Part shown: positions 44,388-58,471 of the stretch, one piece after another
How positions within the stretch are numbered: position 1 is the stretch's first letter
Layout: every line of letters starts with the position of its first letter
Source of the DNA: Cystobasidium ongulense
Lineage: Eukaryota; Basidiomycota; Cystobasidiomycetes; Cystobasidiales; Cystobasidiaceae
NCBI GenBank assembly: GCA_022835595.1
Contig: BQUP01000003.1
Span: 2,156,975 to 2,220,974 of the forward strand
Reading direction: 5' to 3'
DNA: 64,000 nucleotides
Translations under genes and position numbers: made by a program
Notes under the pieces: generated by a model
The model's database searches: none
The model's input: only the letters and a program-made list of their open reading frames with translations
Told to the model about the DNA's origin: nothing

Positions 44388-46854
44388 ATGCCCCCTCCAG
44401 CTGACCTCTCCCGGATGGGAAAGATCAAGTTTGCGTTCTCCTCCCCGTCGAACTTCCACCAGGCCATTACTCTGGCCGATAGCTCCCGTCTATCCAACGA
44501 CGACTTGAAGCCTTCCGGGCCTGCCAGGCGTCGATGGACGGTTCTCTCGTACTTCTCGTTCTGGTGGGCCGAGAGCTGGAATGTGTCAACCTGGAGTATT
44601 GGTCAGTCAGAAGTATTACCTTTAAGCGTACTGTGAGACTAATCATGTTTTTCTGACTGACTTAGGTGCTTCCCTCGTCGCGACCGGAGTGCGTGTCGGG
44701 AGGCTATTTTGCTGCAAAGGCCGCTCGGGGAGCTGACGTGCTCTGTTCGCTAACTTCACAGATGAATATCAGAGATGCAATTCTGATTGTCCTATTCGCC
44801 AATCTACTGTCCGCTGTCGTCATCGTTCTCAACAGTAGAGCAGCGGCAAAGTACCACCTTGGGTTCCCTGCCTTGGCGAGAGCCTCCTTCGGCACCTATG
44901 GCTCATACTTCTACATCTTGCTCCGAAGCATTCTCGGCATCATCTGGGTAGGTATTTAGTCACTGCGATTTATTCAGGATACGGAAAGCTGACCTGACAT
45001 CGCCGTTGTTTCTGCAGGGTGGAGTGTGAGTCATGTTCAAAGTGTTCTCGTTCCCCCTTTCTGTTTCTGATCAAGTTCTTCCTTCACAGTCAGCTCTACT
45101 TCACCGGGCAGTTCATATCCATCGTACTTCGATGCATATTCAGTGGCTGGAAGAATATTCCCAATGGAATTCCTGTATCGCAAGGCATCACCACTCAAGA
45201 AATGATAGGCTTCGTTCTGGCTCTCTTCGTAACAATGCCTTTCTTGTGGATCCACACCAGCAAGATTGCGCCTGGTATGTTCTCGCCATTGCATATCTGG
45301 GTAGCTTTGAAGCTGAGACACCGTGCTTCCTTCACTAGTGTTTGCTGTCAAATCCGTCATCATGCCCATCGCTGGTCTTGGTCTTGTCATCTGGGCGACA
45401 AAGAATAATGGCGGTGTCTCGACAAGTACCGTTGAAATCGGTGCTCGCCCTGAATCTACCACAGTTTTTGCGTTCCTAGTCATGTCGCAATTCAATGCCA
45501 GTAAGTAGAGACAGCCGAGCTACTCACCTAAGCATCTGCTAGCAAAGCTGAGAAATCACCTTGATTACACAGTTATGGGATCCAACTCAGCTCTTCTCAT
45601 TACTGCCCCAGACATCGCTCGTTACAGTAGATCACCGAATGGCCAGATGTGGGGTCAGCTTATATCCCTGCCAGTTGCGCAAACATTATGCGCAAGCTTT
45701 GGTATTATCGTCACTGCCGCCGTTCAAAACATGTGGGGCGTCGCGTACTGGAACCCCTATGCCCTACTTAACGGAATCCTGGACCAGAACTACAATTCTG
45801 CTGCGCGAGCTGGATGCTTCTTCGTCGGAATCTCATTCGGCTTCGCAACGTGAGTCTTCTCGGATCATTGGGGTATTTCTGTTGATATACAACAATCTGA
45901 CGACTGATTTGAACACCTACAGACTAGGAACTTCCCTTGCTTGTAACTTCTTACCTTTTGGCGCAGACGTCACAGCATTGTGTCCGAAGTACTGCAACAT
46001 TATTCGCGGTCAAGTACGTCCATTTCCGTTAAAATGTGAGATTCCTGCTGACTTTTGCTCTTGTACGAAGGTAATCTGCCTCATCCTCGCTTTCGCAATT
46101 ACACCTTGGCACATCCTTACATCTGCCCCTACTTTCCTGAACTTCCTCGGGTAAAGGCCGTTTCCTCCTATCTTCGCAATCGCAGCTGATGCCGAGTTGT
46201 CTTCGTAGAGGGTACGCCATCTTCCAAGGAAACATTGTTGCTATTATGCTCGTCGACTGTGAGTGCATGTCAGAAGCTCTGGCAAGTAGGTGCTGATGCA
46301 GTTCCGTCCTACTAGATTTCATCGTTCGTCGAGGCAACATCGATATTCGAGACTTGTATTCTGAATCAAAAGATGCCAAGTACTATTACACCGCTGGAAC
46401 CAACTGGAGGGCAGTCTTTGCCTTCATCGCTGGCTTCACCGTCCCCCTTCCCGGTAAGTCGCCTTGCCAATCTGGACATTCCACCGAGTCAGTGAGAGAC
46501 TGCTCGGACAGGCCCCAGCTTGTACTTCTTTGAGATCTACCGCTGATCTTAATGTGTCAACGTTCAGGCTTCATCGGCTCTTTCGGCACGACGACAGTGA
46601 GCGTTGGGGCTTCTCGGCTGTATGCTCTTGGTTGGGCTCTTTCCCTCGTCATTGGAGGTCTCAGCTATTGGATCGCCTGCCTCATCTTCCCTGTTCCAGG
46701 CGACGATAGCCAGCATCGCTTTGAAGAGCTCGCACAGTTCTATGACGACCATCCTCTTGAAGACCTTGACCAAGTGGAGGAGATCAGCAAGATGGACGCA
46801 GTTGGACGGGTTTCTAGCATGGAAGACAAGGTGGACTCGAAGGAGACTGTCTAG
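44388..46854 (+). CDS. NCS1-family nucleobase/allantoin-type permease
   Basis: Twelve exons: 44388-44601, 44666-44688, 44762-44947, 45018-45025, 45090-45274, 45339-45500, 45573-45849, 45923-46013, 46071-46150, 46209-46258, 46316-46453 and 46568-46854; 566 residues, normal for fungal NCS1 carriers. The N-terminus has WWAESWNVSTWSIGASLVATG, the first helix pair of the family. FPALARASFGTYGSYF matches the conserved ARASFG signature. ITAPDIARYSR, DFIVRRGNIDI-like and Y-Y-T-A-G-T-N-W segments are also typical. About twelve membrane segments can be traced. Substrates in this family are uracil, uridine, allantoin, cytosine-purines, thiamine or nicotinamide riboside; which one applies cannot be told by eye. 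Exon 4 is only 8 nt and exon 2 is 23 nt. Confidence 0.9.
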
Positions 46855-46930
46855 GAGTCGAAAGTATTGTAGAAGGATAACGTATCGATAGTTGATGTAG
46901 ACATGTGTGCACAGTGGTAGTCGTGAATGT

Positions 46931-47221
46931 TCAGCCTGACTTTCTCAATCGAATAGGTCCCTTGACGTCTTTGAGGTTGTCCAGGTCGACCTTCTGCCCC
47001 CTCTGCGTGACCTCAATCTGACCCTCAGAATACAGCTTGTAGGCCTCTTGTCGAACTTGCTCCATTGCACTTCTCCAATCCTCGCAATGCAGCGTCTGCA
47101 GCTCTTCAGCAGTTAGAGCTCTTGCCACTTCAGATGGGCAGCACGTCTTTGGATACTCTCGTTTGCCGACCATACTGAGAATGTTGGAACGGAGCAGGTT
47201 GTCCTCGGGAGTATTGCTCAT
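46931..47221 (-). CDS. DUF3253-like small protein
   Basis: A single-exon gene of 96 residues. The pattern NILSMVGKREYPKTCCPSEV then ARALTAEE.. and WRSAMEQVRQEAYKLY... with IEVTQRGQKV matches DUF3253, a small winged-helix-like domain common in bacteria and fungi with no defined role. The chosen ATG (47221) follows an upstream in-frame stretch without ATG. It shares a 180-nt divergent promoter with PRP43 and is convergent with the NCS1 permease. Confidence 0.85.
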   Translation of the reverse strand: MSNTPEDNLLRSNILSMVGKREYPKTCCPSEVARALTAEELQTLHCEDWRSAMEQVRQEAYKLYSEGQIEVTQRGQKVDLDNLKDVKGPIRLRKSG

Positions 47222-47399
47222 CTCGGATCCACTTCCCTGAATTTTGGCCGGTTGCTGGCTGGTCAACGTGCCGCTCACTTGCTCGCCTCGAAATCGACTT
47301 CAATTTTTGCAGCTTGATCCAGCCTTGACACGTGTGAGAAGGATATCGAGCAGGGAAAGCAGGACAGACCCTTGCGCATCATTCAAAGCTGCGGTCAAG
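47222..47399. promoter_or_regulatory. Short divergent promoter DUF3253/PRP43
   Basis: Only 178 nt separate the two start codons, so both promoters and leaders overlap here. No individual element is obvious. Confidence 0.45.
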
Positions 47400-50038
<2,639 letters not shown>

Positions 50039-50137
50039 ATAGACATCAGCCTTTCCTACAAGTATTTAAGCTGCCAGATGTTCCTACGCTACTGTCGTAC
50101 GATTCATCCTTTTCAATTGTTCTTCTAGCTGCTAGCA

Positions 50138-51860
50138 CTACAGGTACGCTCTCAAGGTGAAGAATGTCGCTATCTCCGCCATTGAGCCCTGGGTATGTGG
50201 CTCTAGTTTGCAGACCTGGCGAACAGCTTCTGCGAACTGCTCACAAGTCTCTATACCTGCATCTAAAAGGTGTTCCGTAGTCGTAATACCGTGCAGTGCA
50301 AACCGAGTGCGCATATAGGGTGCAATTGTCCTGAGCGGTTCCTGCACTTCGACCCATTTGCTTTCAGGAGGAGGTCTTGCCTGAGGATGGGGCTGAGGCT
50401 GAATAACTCTTGATCCAGATCCGCTCGCGACTTCGGCCACATCGGGACCCTTGGCGGCGGCTTCTTTGTCCTTTGTGTTTGCAGCCGTGGGTTTGTTAGA
50501 CTGCGGACGGGAGGAGGGACTCATCGCCAATTTACTTTTGTGGGAAAGCGGCTCTTCATCGCTACTATCGGAAGACGAAGCGATGCCTCTGGCTTGCGAT
50601 GACTGGCCCGCGTGATCTATGTGGTCGCGGTGCTTGGTGCGAGCTCGCGATGGTGCTTCTGCAGCCGAGGGCCTGCTACTTCTGCTGTTTTTAACTGCTT
50701 CATTGCACGCCGAGGAGTGGGCAGTATCGGCCTGCCAGACGCACGACCCGACATCACAGGACAGAGCATTTTGCAGGTCAGGTATTGTCAAATAATCATT
50801 CAGTCGCAAAAGGAATTTGTGTCTCACCTGGATGACTGTATATCTACCCTCACCAAGGCTCCTAGCTACCACAGTGAATCCACATACTATCCGACCCTTT
50901 TCCCGTTTTGAGCATGTTGCTGCAGGTCGACCACCTAAGCCCCACACTGCGCGCCGAACAACGATACTACGATCAGGGTATTGCTCTGCATGCCATTCTT
51001 TGACCATTGCTCTGAAGATTTCGAAACTTCTGTAGCTCGTCCCAATTATCGGCGGGCCGGTACCTGAGGGAAACTAGAAATAGCAGAGCATGGTCAAGAA
51101 TTGGTTGAATGCGTGCGAAATTCAACGACGGTACTCAATAGTGGACTCTTACCTGATTAGCCGTTATGGCGGTATTCAGTTCTGCTTGCTTGGTACAGTG
51201 TTTGGAGTGTAAGGTGCATGACTGTAGACATTTAAGAAAGATAGAAGCGGATGTTAGGCGAAGATAAATTTCAACAACGGAGCACCCTGATTGCTACGAA
51301 CCTTTGTGACTTGGTAGCCCAATCCATGTAGCATGGGCTCCATTCTGACCATGAAACTGCAATCCCTCTTCCTTTCACAGGTCGCAGTCACTGTTTTGCA
51401 GGTTCCATGTTCCGATTCTGAAGCGTACTTCAACCCAGGAAATGAAGCAAAGTTGTCGTTGTACCAGGTTCCGAGGCTAGCTCTGAACTGTTCAACTGAA
51501 TCAAATGACGCGCCTATTGAAGAAGGAAGCACCGGTTCTGGAATTGATTTGTAATACAGTGTCAGCTAGGAGAGTCCAAAAATTATGTACGTAGTCGTAG
51601 TCGTCTTCTCAAGATTCACCTCGGCGTCGCTTCAATGAAGTGGACGATCCTGCTGTGGTACGACGCTTCGAAGAGATGGACGATGCGGCTGTACTGGAGC
51701 TGACTCCCGTAAACTCCACGTCACTATCGTCCTCTTCTACTTTTACAGTGCTGTTGGAGACATCGACCTGTTCAACGACGGGTTCTGGGCTATTCTCGCG
51801 CTTGATGAATCTACCTCGAGAGTCGAGGCCACGTCTTGAATGAGGAACCGGTTGATTCAT
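50138..51860 (-). CDS. WG4: two-module WRKY-GCM1-like zinc-finger protein
   Basis: Exons 51860-51620, 51537-51302, 51221-51153, 51073-50828 and 50731-50138; 461 residues. The exon plan is the same as in WG1: phase 1 after exon 1, phase 0 at the other three introns, and an identical 246-nt exon carrying module B. Module A: C-x5-C-x23-HSKHC. Module B: EWHAEQYPDRS, C-x9-C-x22-HSSAC. The N-terminus has an acidic DDSDVEFTG block and a basic patch (KRRTT..LKRRRG) as in WG1. The linker is rich in Ser/Lys/Pro/Gln. The C-terminal domain (RTRFALHGITTTEHLLDAGI, ending ATFFTLRAYL) is closest to WG3. The start is uncertain: the frame is open upstream to 52028, where no ATG lies. It sits convergently only about 100 nt from PRP43. 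Confidence 0.73.
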
Positions 51861-52349
51861 CGGGACATTGCGTTGAGGAGCGTTATTCGTGCGATGTATG
51901 TTAGATCTATTACAAGTTCGTGCCTTGTCTGTCGCGACTGTGCAGCCTAGGTCGCTGTGGACTTCAAATAACGGTCGTTCAGCATATGCGGCTATCACAC
52001 TCAGGGCAGGGCAGACTCGCACACTCACCTATTCAGACACCTGTCACTGTTGAAAGATAGAAGGAAAGAGAACAGCAGTGGTGCGACAGTCGTGCAACTT
52101 GGACCATGCGGGCATCACCGTGTCAGACACGATGGTCTCAGCAGCCAACCAAACTTGCCCAGTGCGGCTTCGCAGTTCGCGTCCAGCGCAGTTAGACCTC
52201 ATGGCAAATGACGACGATATAGTAGAGTATGTGGCTGCATGATGCAGTCGTCGTTGTCGTGGAATGCATAGACAATGGTAAAGAGGCAGGCCGGCTTGAT
52301 TTGCGGCCGAATGGAGACAAGGCAGGGCTTCTTTGCCATCGAACATGCC
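51861..52349. other. Divergent region WG4/Zn2Cys6 gene
   Basis: About 490 nt between the two start codons. It holds both promoters and possibly a 5' exon of WG4. The frame of the Zn2Cys6 gene is open upstream to another ATG at 52275, so its start could lie 25 codons further 5'. Confidence 0.4.
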
Positions 52350-55300
52350 ATGAACCAGCCAGCTGCAGCTGTTGCTGCATCAAAGCCCAAGCGAGCAGCT
52401 GTTGCATGCACAAGATGCAGGTGGGGCTCCTTCTTCCATGGCTGCCATCCAGACTATGTGGGTCCGCCAGAGCTGATCCGCCTATCCATCCACCTGCTCA
52501 GACGATACCGGACCAAGTGCATAGCAGCTCCACCTTTCTCTGATCCTTGCCAGAACTGTGTCAAGAGCAATGTGACAGATCAGTGGTGAGCCCTTGTATC
52601 GTTCGGCACTTGCCTGTCCAGCTGCCACTGCCGCATGTCCAGATAGCAGCACCCTGTTATGCGACCACGCAGCCGGCAACTCTGCAGGAAGATTGTCGAA
52701 AGCAGTGTCCAGCTATTCGCACTGACTCATACTACCCTCTGCCTGCAGTTACTTTCCCGCTCGTGGTGAAGTAGACTCTGAAAGAACTCACCGGCGAAGG
52801 CGGGCGAAACAAGCAGCAGAAGCCAACGAAGCTGGATCTCCCAAACAAAGCTCAACCTCGCAGAGAAGCCCCAGTTTGACATCTGCTAAGCAAATAACTA
52901 TCAATGACACAGAATTGCCCTCCTCGACTAGACCAAGCACTGCAAGCCAGCCCGAAGCTGAGCTGCCTCCGCCACAAGAGATTATTCAAGCTATCGAGAG
53001 CTTCTCGAAATGCTACTTTCAGTAAGCTTTACTATGCAGAAGAATGACAAGCTATTTGACTGACACATGTGTTTGTTCCTCATGTAGAATCAGCTTCCTT
53101 CCACAGGCTTTCCTACTCGAAAACATCAAAGAGCGACCGGAGTGCATCTCAAGGTTCCTACTCCTCTCAATTCTTACAGTCGCGGCGCCGTGGACATCGA
53201 CTTGCGTAGAGAAATATGGTGGTTCCTTACAAGCTGGAGATCATTTCTACGAACAGGCCAAGATGATGCTTGCTACCGAAATGCTGAAACCGACCCTACA
53301 GGCTTGCCAAAGCTGTGAGTCAATCCCAACCCGAAGATATCGAATTAGTCAAGCTGATATGTGGACTAGTCTTCATCTTATCTATCTATCAATGGGGACG
53401 CGGCAATAGCGAAGAGTCGTCAGTAAGTGTCACTTCTGCGCCGAGACAATCTGCCCAGGCCAAGTATAGTTGATGAACAGGTGACTAATGCCTTCATCAT
53501 AGATGCTCGTCTCTGTATCAGTGCGAAGTCAGTAGTCATACTATATGTGAAGTACAAGGCCTCTTGATGAACGTCGTTCGAATTTGCAGTGCTGGGACTT
53601 CTCGGTTTGCACCGTGAGAGTAGCTATACCCTCTATGCCACGGCAACCTCGGAAGAGGTAACAATGTCTGAAGTAGCTAGGTGAGTCCACTAGGTACACT
53701 CTGCTCAACTGGACGAGTGCCGACTACTACCCACACAGGAGGAGTTTCTGGGCGGTCGTCACACACGAGCATCTGGCAAGCGGCCTGAATCGCTTGGCTT
53801 CTATCCGTTTAGACGAGATTGACACTCTTCTGTAAGGGCTGCTCGGCTTGAATTGGAACGTCACTCATCGAGACTTCAGGCTTATTGTCCTGTTCACATT
53901 TCTAATACAGTCCCGGGGACGAAAGTGATTTTAGTTTCGGTGTCCCAACGGGACAAAGAGCATCTCTGCAAGGAACTATACCACATATATTAGATGCAGC
54001 TTCAGCGACGAACTGCCCTCGATCCCTCTTTGCGTCAATGGTCCAGTCTCATGCACTATGGGCCAAGGTAGCGCAATGGGCTTGCCACGGCACACGAGAT
54101 AGGCCATGGCTCCCAACAAGTGAATACGCTCGTTTACAAGAAGAACTGGAAGTGTGGTACAATGGCTTACCCTTCAGACAACGATGGTCTAAGCAAAATT
54201 TGAGAGGGATGCTAGCAGAAGGGAAAGATATAGTAAGCGTGACCATGCTTCATTGGTGATTTGCATACTGACTCGTAGGTCAATAATCGCCAGCCTTTCC
54301 TGTCGCATATATGTTGCTACAAATTGGCTGGAGTGGTGCTGCGTCGCAAGTATTTGGCTTCTATGGCTGCTGCTCTTGAGCCAGATGACACTCTTGACGA
54401 ATCAATACTGGCTCCCGAGGGCTTCTGGCAGGACATGGCCAAGGACATGGTGCAGAGATCTTTCGACCTGATCGACACAATCGACGACTTCTTCAAGTTG
54501 CGCGCAACTAAACTTGGGTTCGCTGCGATTCTGTGAGTTCGGTGCCGGTGTCAATATCGCTGCAGATATCAAGCTAAAGCATCGTCTTTGTGAGCAGAAT
54601 CTTTGGCCTTTACATCTCGGGCAGCGTCAGCTTGTACCTCCAAAGATGGCCTACACGTAAGTCGAATTTATAACGGCTACATAACGCCAGCTTAAAAAAC
54701 ATTGGCTACCTTCCCAGTTTGTCCACAAGAGGTTCCGAATGCTACAAGGTATTTAGAGTTGGCGATTGAAACCCTATCAGATATCGGAGCATCGTGGCCC
54801 ATGGCAGAAGCGTGGCACGAGTCTCTGCGCAATTCGGCTCGCAATAGTCAGTACAGTGGATGGGGAGCTCTGAAGGCGGCAGCGGCAGCTGAAAGAACAG
54901 CAGATGAAGCTGTAAGCGGAAGAGAGCTCTTCGTATGAGCAATGAGATTGACCCCGTTTTGTTGCCAGGTCGGAATATTCAGACACACCAATACGACCAA
55001 GCCTGGACCAGTCAGCTCGCCCAGCTTTTCAAGTCGCGCTTTTGGCCCTCTCTCGAACCCCTCGGCCGAGTCTACCTCGCCAGAAGCGCTTCCGACAACT
55101 TCACCCAATCGCCGCATACCGCAGCAAACAAGCCTAGGCGAAGTACAGCAACCCCAACAATACCAACTACCGTATCAGCCATTTCAGCAATTCGTACAGC
55201 CTTCAGGTTCTCATGCTTTTGCTGCCGCTCCACCCTCAAACACTCTTCTCAATCAGAATGTTTACGGTTCACTTTCAAGTCAGCCGTACGGCGTCTCAAA

Positions 55301-55532
55301 TACCTCTGCATCCTACGAATCGCAGTCGCAGCCCATCAGCAACGGAGACACTCGATACGATATGAGCCATGCCTTTATAAACCCGGATATGCCTCCGATC
55401 TTCCCTCTAACGAATGAAGGTATACCTTACGATGCCTTCGAAGATGATCTTGTCGCCTTTTTCAGAGGCAACGTTCCTTCGTATCTTGATACACTTAGCT
55501 TCTCCGGTCCGGGTGGTACGGCCACATTCTAA
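52350..55532 (+). CDS. Zn2Cys6 fungal transcription activator
   Basis: Thirteen exons: 52350-52420, 52502-52585, 52749-53021, 53088-53314, 53370-53422, 53503-53527, 53590-53680, 53739-53831, 53911-54232, 54279-54532, 54598-54656, 54718-54911 and 54969-55532; 769 residues. The zinc cluster is assembled from three exons: CTRCRRYRTKC, then a long second loop, then CQNCVKSNVTDQC. This gives Cys spacing 2-6-9-2-8. A basic linker THRRRRAKQ follows. The middle carries the fungal-specific transcription factor domain: ILSIYQWGRGN, VSVRMLGLLGLHRESS and RRSFWAVVTHEH. The Gln/Pro/Ser-rich C-terminus looks like an activation domain. Several splice sites were chosen to keep the domain continuous. Start 52350 is the nearest ATG to the cluster; 52275 is possible. 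No specific orthologue recognised. Ne ighbouring RidA and SMP-30 genes hint at a catabolic role, which is inference. Confidence 0.82.
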
Positions 55533-55695
55533 GATTGGCTGGACTTTGTCGGAATGTCTTCCGGCTTCGCAGTGTAGCATATTTTCATAGGCAAGCGCAA
55601 GAGACAAATTGAAGAACTAGAGAATCTAGACCACTTGAGGCCTTTCTTTTCAGTTTGTATCGCAGCTGAAAAACAACTGGAACATGCTGTTGTAA

Positions 55696-56276
55696 CTACT
55701 GTAGAGCAATACATTCAATCTCAACATCTGTATTTAGGGGGAGTGTCTTGACAGCAACGCAGGTCCGGCATGGCTTGACATCTCCCCAGTATTGCGTGTA
55801 AATCTCGTTCATCTATTTTCAAGTGCCTAAAGTATCAGCATAATACCTGAGCTTGAGATTTGCATAGTCCACTTACTGCAGCAAAGTCGTCCATGGAAGA
55901 TAAGAAAACATTCACTTTGACGACCTTATCTAGGCTGGATCCAGCAGCGTCAAGGATTGCACCGAGGTTCTTGATGCATTGGTGCTGCACAGGGAAGTTA
56001 TTGGTTAGTTGGGCTGCTACATACACCTATCATGGCCTCGCTCACAGTATGTGCTTGCACGTCGCCGTCAATCAGCTTCATCGAGACCGGGTCCATTGGC
56101 ACAGCTCCCGAGCAGTACACCATTCCACCAGCCTTGATGGCCTGGCTGTAGATGCCTGGGAGAGGCTTAGGAGCTGCAGGACGTGCACAGCGTTAGGCTT
56201 CACGTCTCGCTCGTACTATCACTGTTCTGTGCCACTTACCCTTGTCGGTTAGAACAGGTGTCTTTCCGCTGGACAT
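55696..56276 (-). CDS. MMF1: RidA/Mmf1-type enamine/imine deaminase
   Basis: Exons 56276-56240, 56173-56046, 55984-55877 and 55812-55696; 129 residues, the normal RidA length. RidA hydrolyses reactive 2-aminoacrylate and other enamines from PLP enzymes, protecting metabolism. Diagnostic segments are APKPLPGIYSQAIKAGGMVY, SGAVPMDP, HQCIKNLGAILDAAGSSLDK, VKVNVFLSSMDDFA and CRTCVAVKTLPLNTDVEIEC. The substrate-binding Arg is the one in CRTC. No clear mitochondrial presequence, so a cytosolic form is likely. It lies convergently about 160 nt from the Zn2Cys6 gene and divergently from the SMP-30-like gene. Confidence 0.93.
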
Positions 56277-56775
56277 GGTTGATGATATGTTGTTTGATTG
56301 TGAGAGGCTGTCTGAGACAGAATAAGCAGGTATAGTGTGTGGTGAAATAGGTGCGGTACAGACGCCTTCCACTGGGCCAACTGCTGCGAAGTATTCCCGC
56401 CCGCACGGTAACGGCATTAATACCACAGTGGCAATCAGAGGCACTTGCCGGTTTGCGAGCTCTTGCTCGTTAGCCGACGGTTACACGCGGTACTGTTAGC
56501 ATTGCCGTATCTATGCTTATTGAAGCTATCTGGCGCCCTCGTGCACGCAACTCGTGCGATTCCTGCAATCCCGGCTTGATAACGCTCAGCATGTGGCGAA
56601 TCCAGGCAATTGCCCATTTGTAGAGGCAGCATGCTCTTGCTCAAAGACATGCAGTTGCCGGTAGACACGATAGATAGATACAGGCACTGCGAAGTATCGA
56701 GCGTGGAACCCTTGGCCAGATGCTCTGCTCCAATTCGACTCGCAGAGTATAGCCAAGAAGCGGATCAGATTCAGC
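56277..56775. promoter_or_regulatory. Divergent promoter region RidA/SMP-30-like gene
   Basis: About 500 nt between two divergent start codons, presumably carrying both promoters. The arrangement would allow shared control by the neighbouring Zn2Cys6 activator. I see CGG and CCG triplets but no convincing paired CGG site. Confidence 0.4.
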
Positions 56776-58023
56776 ATGTCGAGCACGACTACTACGACTC
56801 AAATCAAGACCAACGGGCATCAAGTCGAAGAGATGCAAGGAGGAGATGCCATCTACAAGTTCCCAACGGGCCCAATGGTTCTAGGGGAGGCACCCATCTT
56901 CAGGAAATCCGACAACACTCTACATCTGGTAGATTGCATCAAGGAGCCTTGCGAGCTATGGATACTGAAATTGGATCCAATTACTGGGGACGTTGTCGAT
57001 TCTACATGCCATAAACTCGAAGAATCTGTCACTGTGCAATTCTTCAGGAAGAACAAGCCCGGTTCTTGTCAGTCTGCATTTCAGTATTCGGAGCTCGCGT
57101 CTCATTCAGCTGACAATTGATATCAACGATGTATAGACATCTGTGCCGCCCATCAAGGTGTAGCATTCATGGATGAAGCAACTGGAAAGGTAGAATACGT
57201 AAAGAAGATCATTCCAGACGAAGACCGTGGCATTCGTCGATTCAATGATGGCATGGTCGATGTCAAAGGTCGTTTCTGGCTGGCTGAAATCGATAGGAAA
57301 GCTCTATCTTATGGCGCTTATAATCTGCCTAAAGAGCACGGAAAACCTATTGGTAGATTATGGAGATATGATCCAGATGGAAGTGTTCACCAGATGGAGG
57401 ATGGTCTCGTGAGTGGGGTGCATTCTCTTCAAACCTGTCCAGCTAACGAGATAAGTCTTTAGGTCTGTGGTAATGGCTTAGCTACAAGTCCCGATAACAA
57501 GACTTGTACGAGTTCAGCATTTCGTATCACTCTCGAGATTTAATCTGACACAAACTCACTTCATAGTTTACCTAAACGATTCGATGGCCATGGTAGTGTA
57601 TGCCTATGACTTTGACGCCGAGACCGGTAACATAAGTAATAAGCGCGTCTTCATCGACCGACACGATAACTATGGTGAACCCGACGGCATGGTTGCAGAG
57701 TAGGTCAATAAACCCCTAATAGCTATCCTTGACTCACTCTCACGTCCTTCTCCAGCACCGATGGTAACCTCTGGATTGCAATGTGGGGCACTTGGACCGT
57801 GTGCAAGTACAGTCCAAAAGGAGATCTCCTACAGACTATCAAATTCCCAGCAAGGAATCAAGCATGTACGACTTGGGGAGGTCCGAACAACGACTGGCTG
57901 TACATCGCTACCGCTTCAGACCGCTCTGGAAAAGCTGGACCAGATGATCAAGGTGGTCATTTGTTCAGATATAAGGTTGAGAGAGGTGTTCAAGGAATGC
58001 CAAAGTACGAGTTTGATGGATGA
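56776..58023 (+). CDS. SMP-30/gluconolactonase-like hydrolase
   Basis: Exons 56776-57067, 57137-57408, 57463-57505, 57567-57699 and 57756-58023; 335 residues. It is an SGL-family beta-propeller with divalent-metal lactonase/esterase activity. Conserved elements: MVLGEAPIFRKSDNTLHLVD (the GE-P metal Glu), RRFNDGMVDVKGRFW (NDG, metal Asn region), CGNGLATSPDNKTFYLNDS (NG and the propeller D), NYGEPDGMVADTDGNLWIAMW (PDG) and the final TTWGGPNNDWLYIATAS. These match sugar-acid lactonases and related hydrolases. It lacks a signal peptide, so it is probably cytosolic. Divergent from RidA. The natural substrate is not evident. Confidence 0.92.
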
Positions 58024-58471
58024 ACCAAAGTATAGTAGTAGCTTGAAAATTTGTCCATTAGTAGCAAAAAATCGTCTTTGTCCGCCCCGATACTTGAGGA
58101 AAGTGTGATTAAACAAGGCACGATGGTGACTTCAGCATTCTCTATGCGTATCAAGTTGAGAAACTGCGAGACTTTATTGTAATTCGGCCAACTGGTACAA
58201 AGCAGAGAGGCTAGTGAAATACACCAAGCAACAAAAATGACACGTGCACAATGGTGGCGAATGTAGGATGTAGTATGCGAGCAGGAGACACGGCAGCCAA
58301 GAAAGAAGCCATACTAGAGCTGATACCATAGTGAAATTACTAGTGAGCGTCTACCGCCTATCGTCCTCCCTCTGCCGTTTCGCACAACGGGTGGCTGCTA
58401 GCTCGTCACTGATGGCCCGGCGTGTCCAGCCTCGCCATGGCTTGACTTTACACCAACTCATTGCAGCAGAC
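58024..58471. other. Intergenic region SMP-30-like gene to VID27
   Basis: About 450 nt; no coding region supported. It contains the 3' UTR of the hydrolase gene and the VID27 promoter. Confidence 0.4.

Noticed and set aside
45561-46154. Plus-strand frame of 197 codons inside the NCS1 permease
   Set aside because: It runs through permease exons and introns in the wrong frame; the spliced permease frame explains the region fully.
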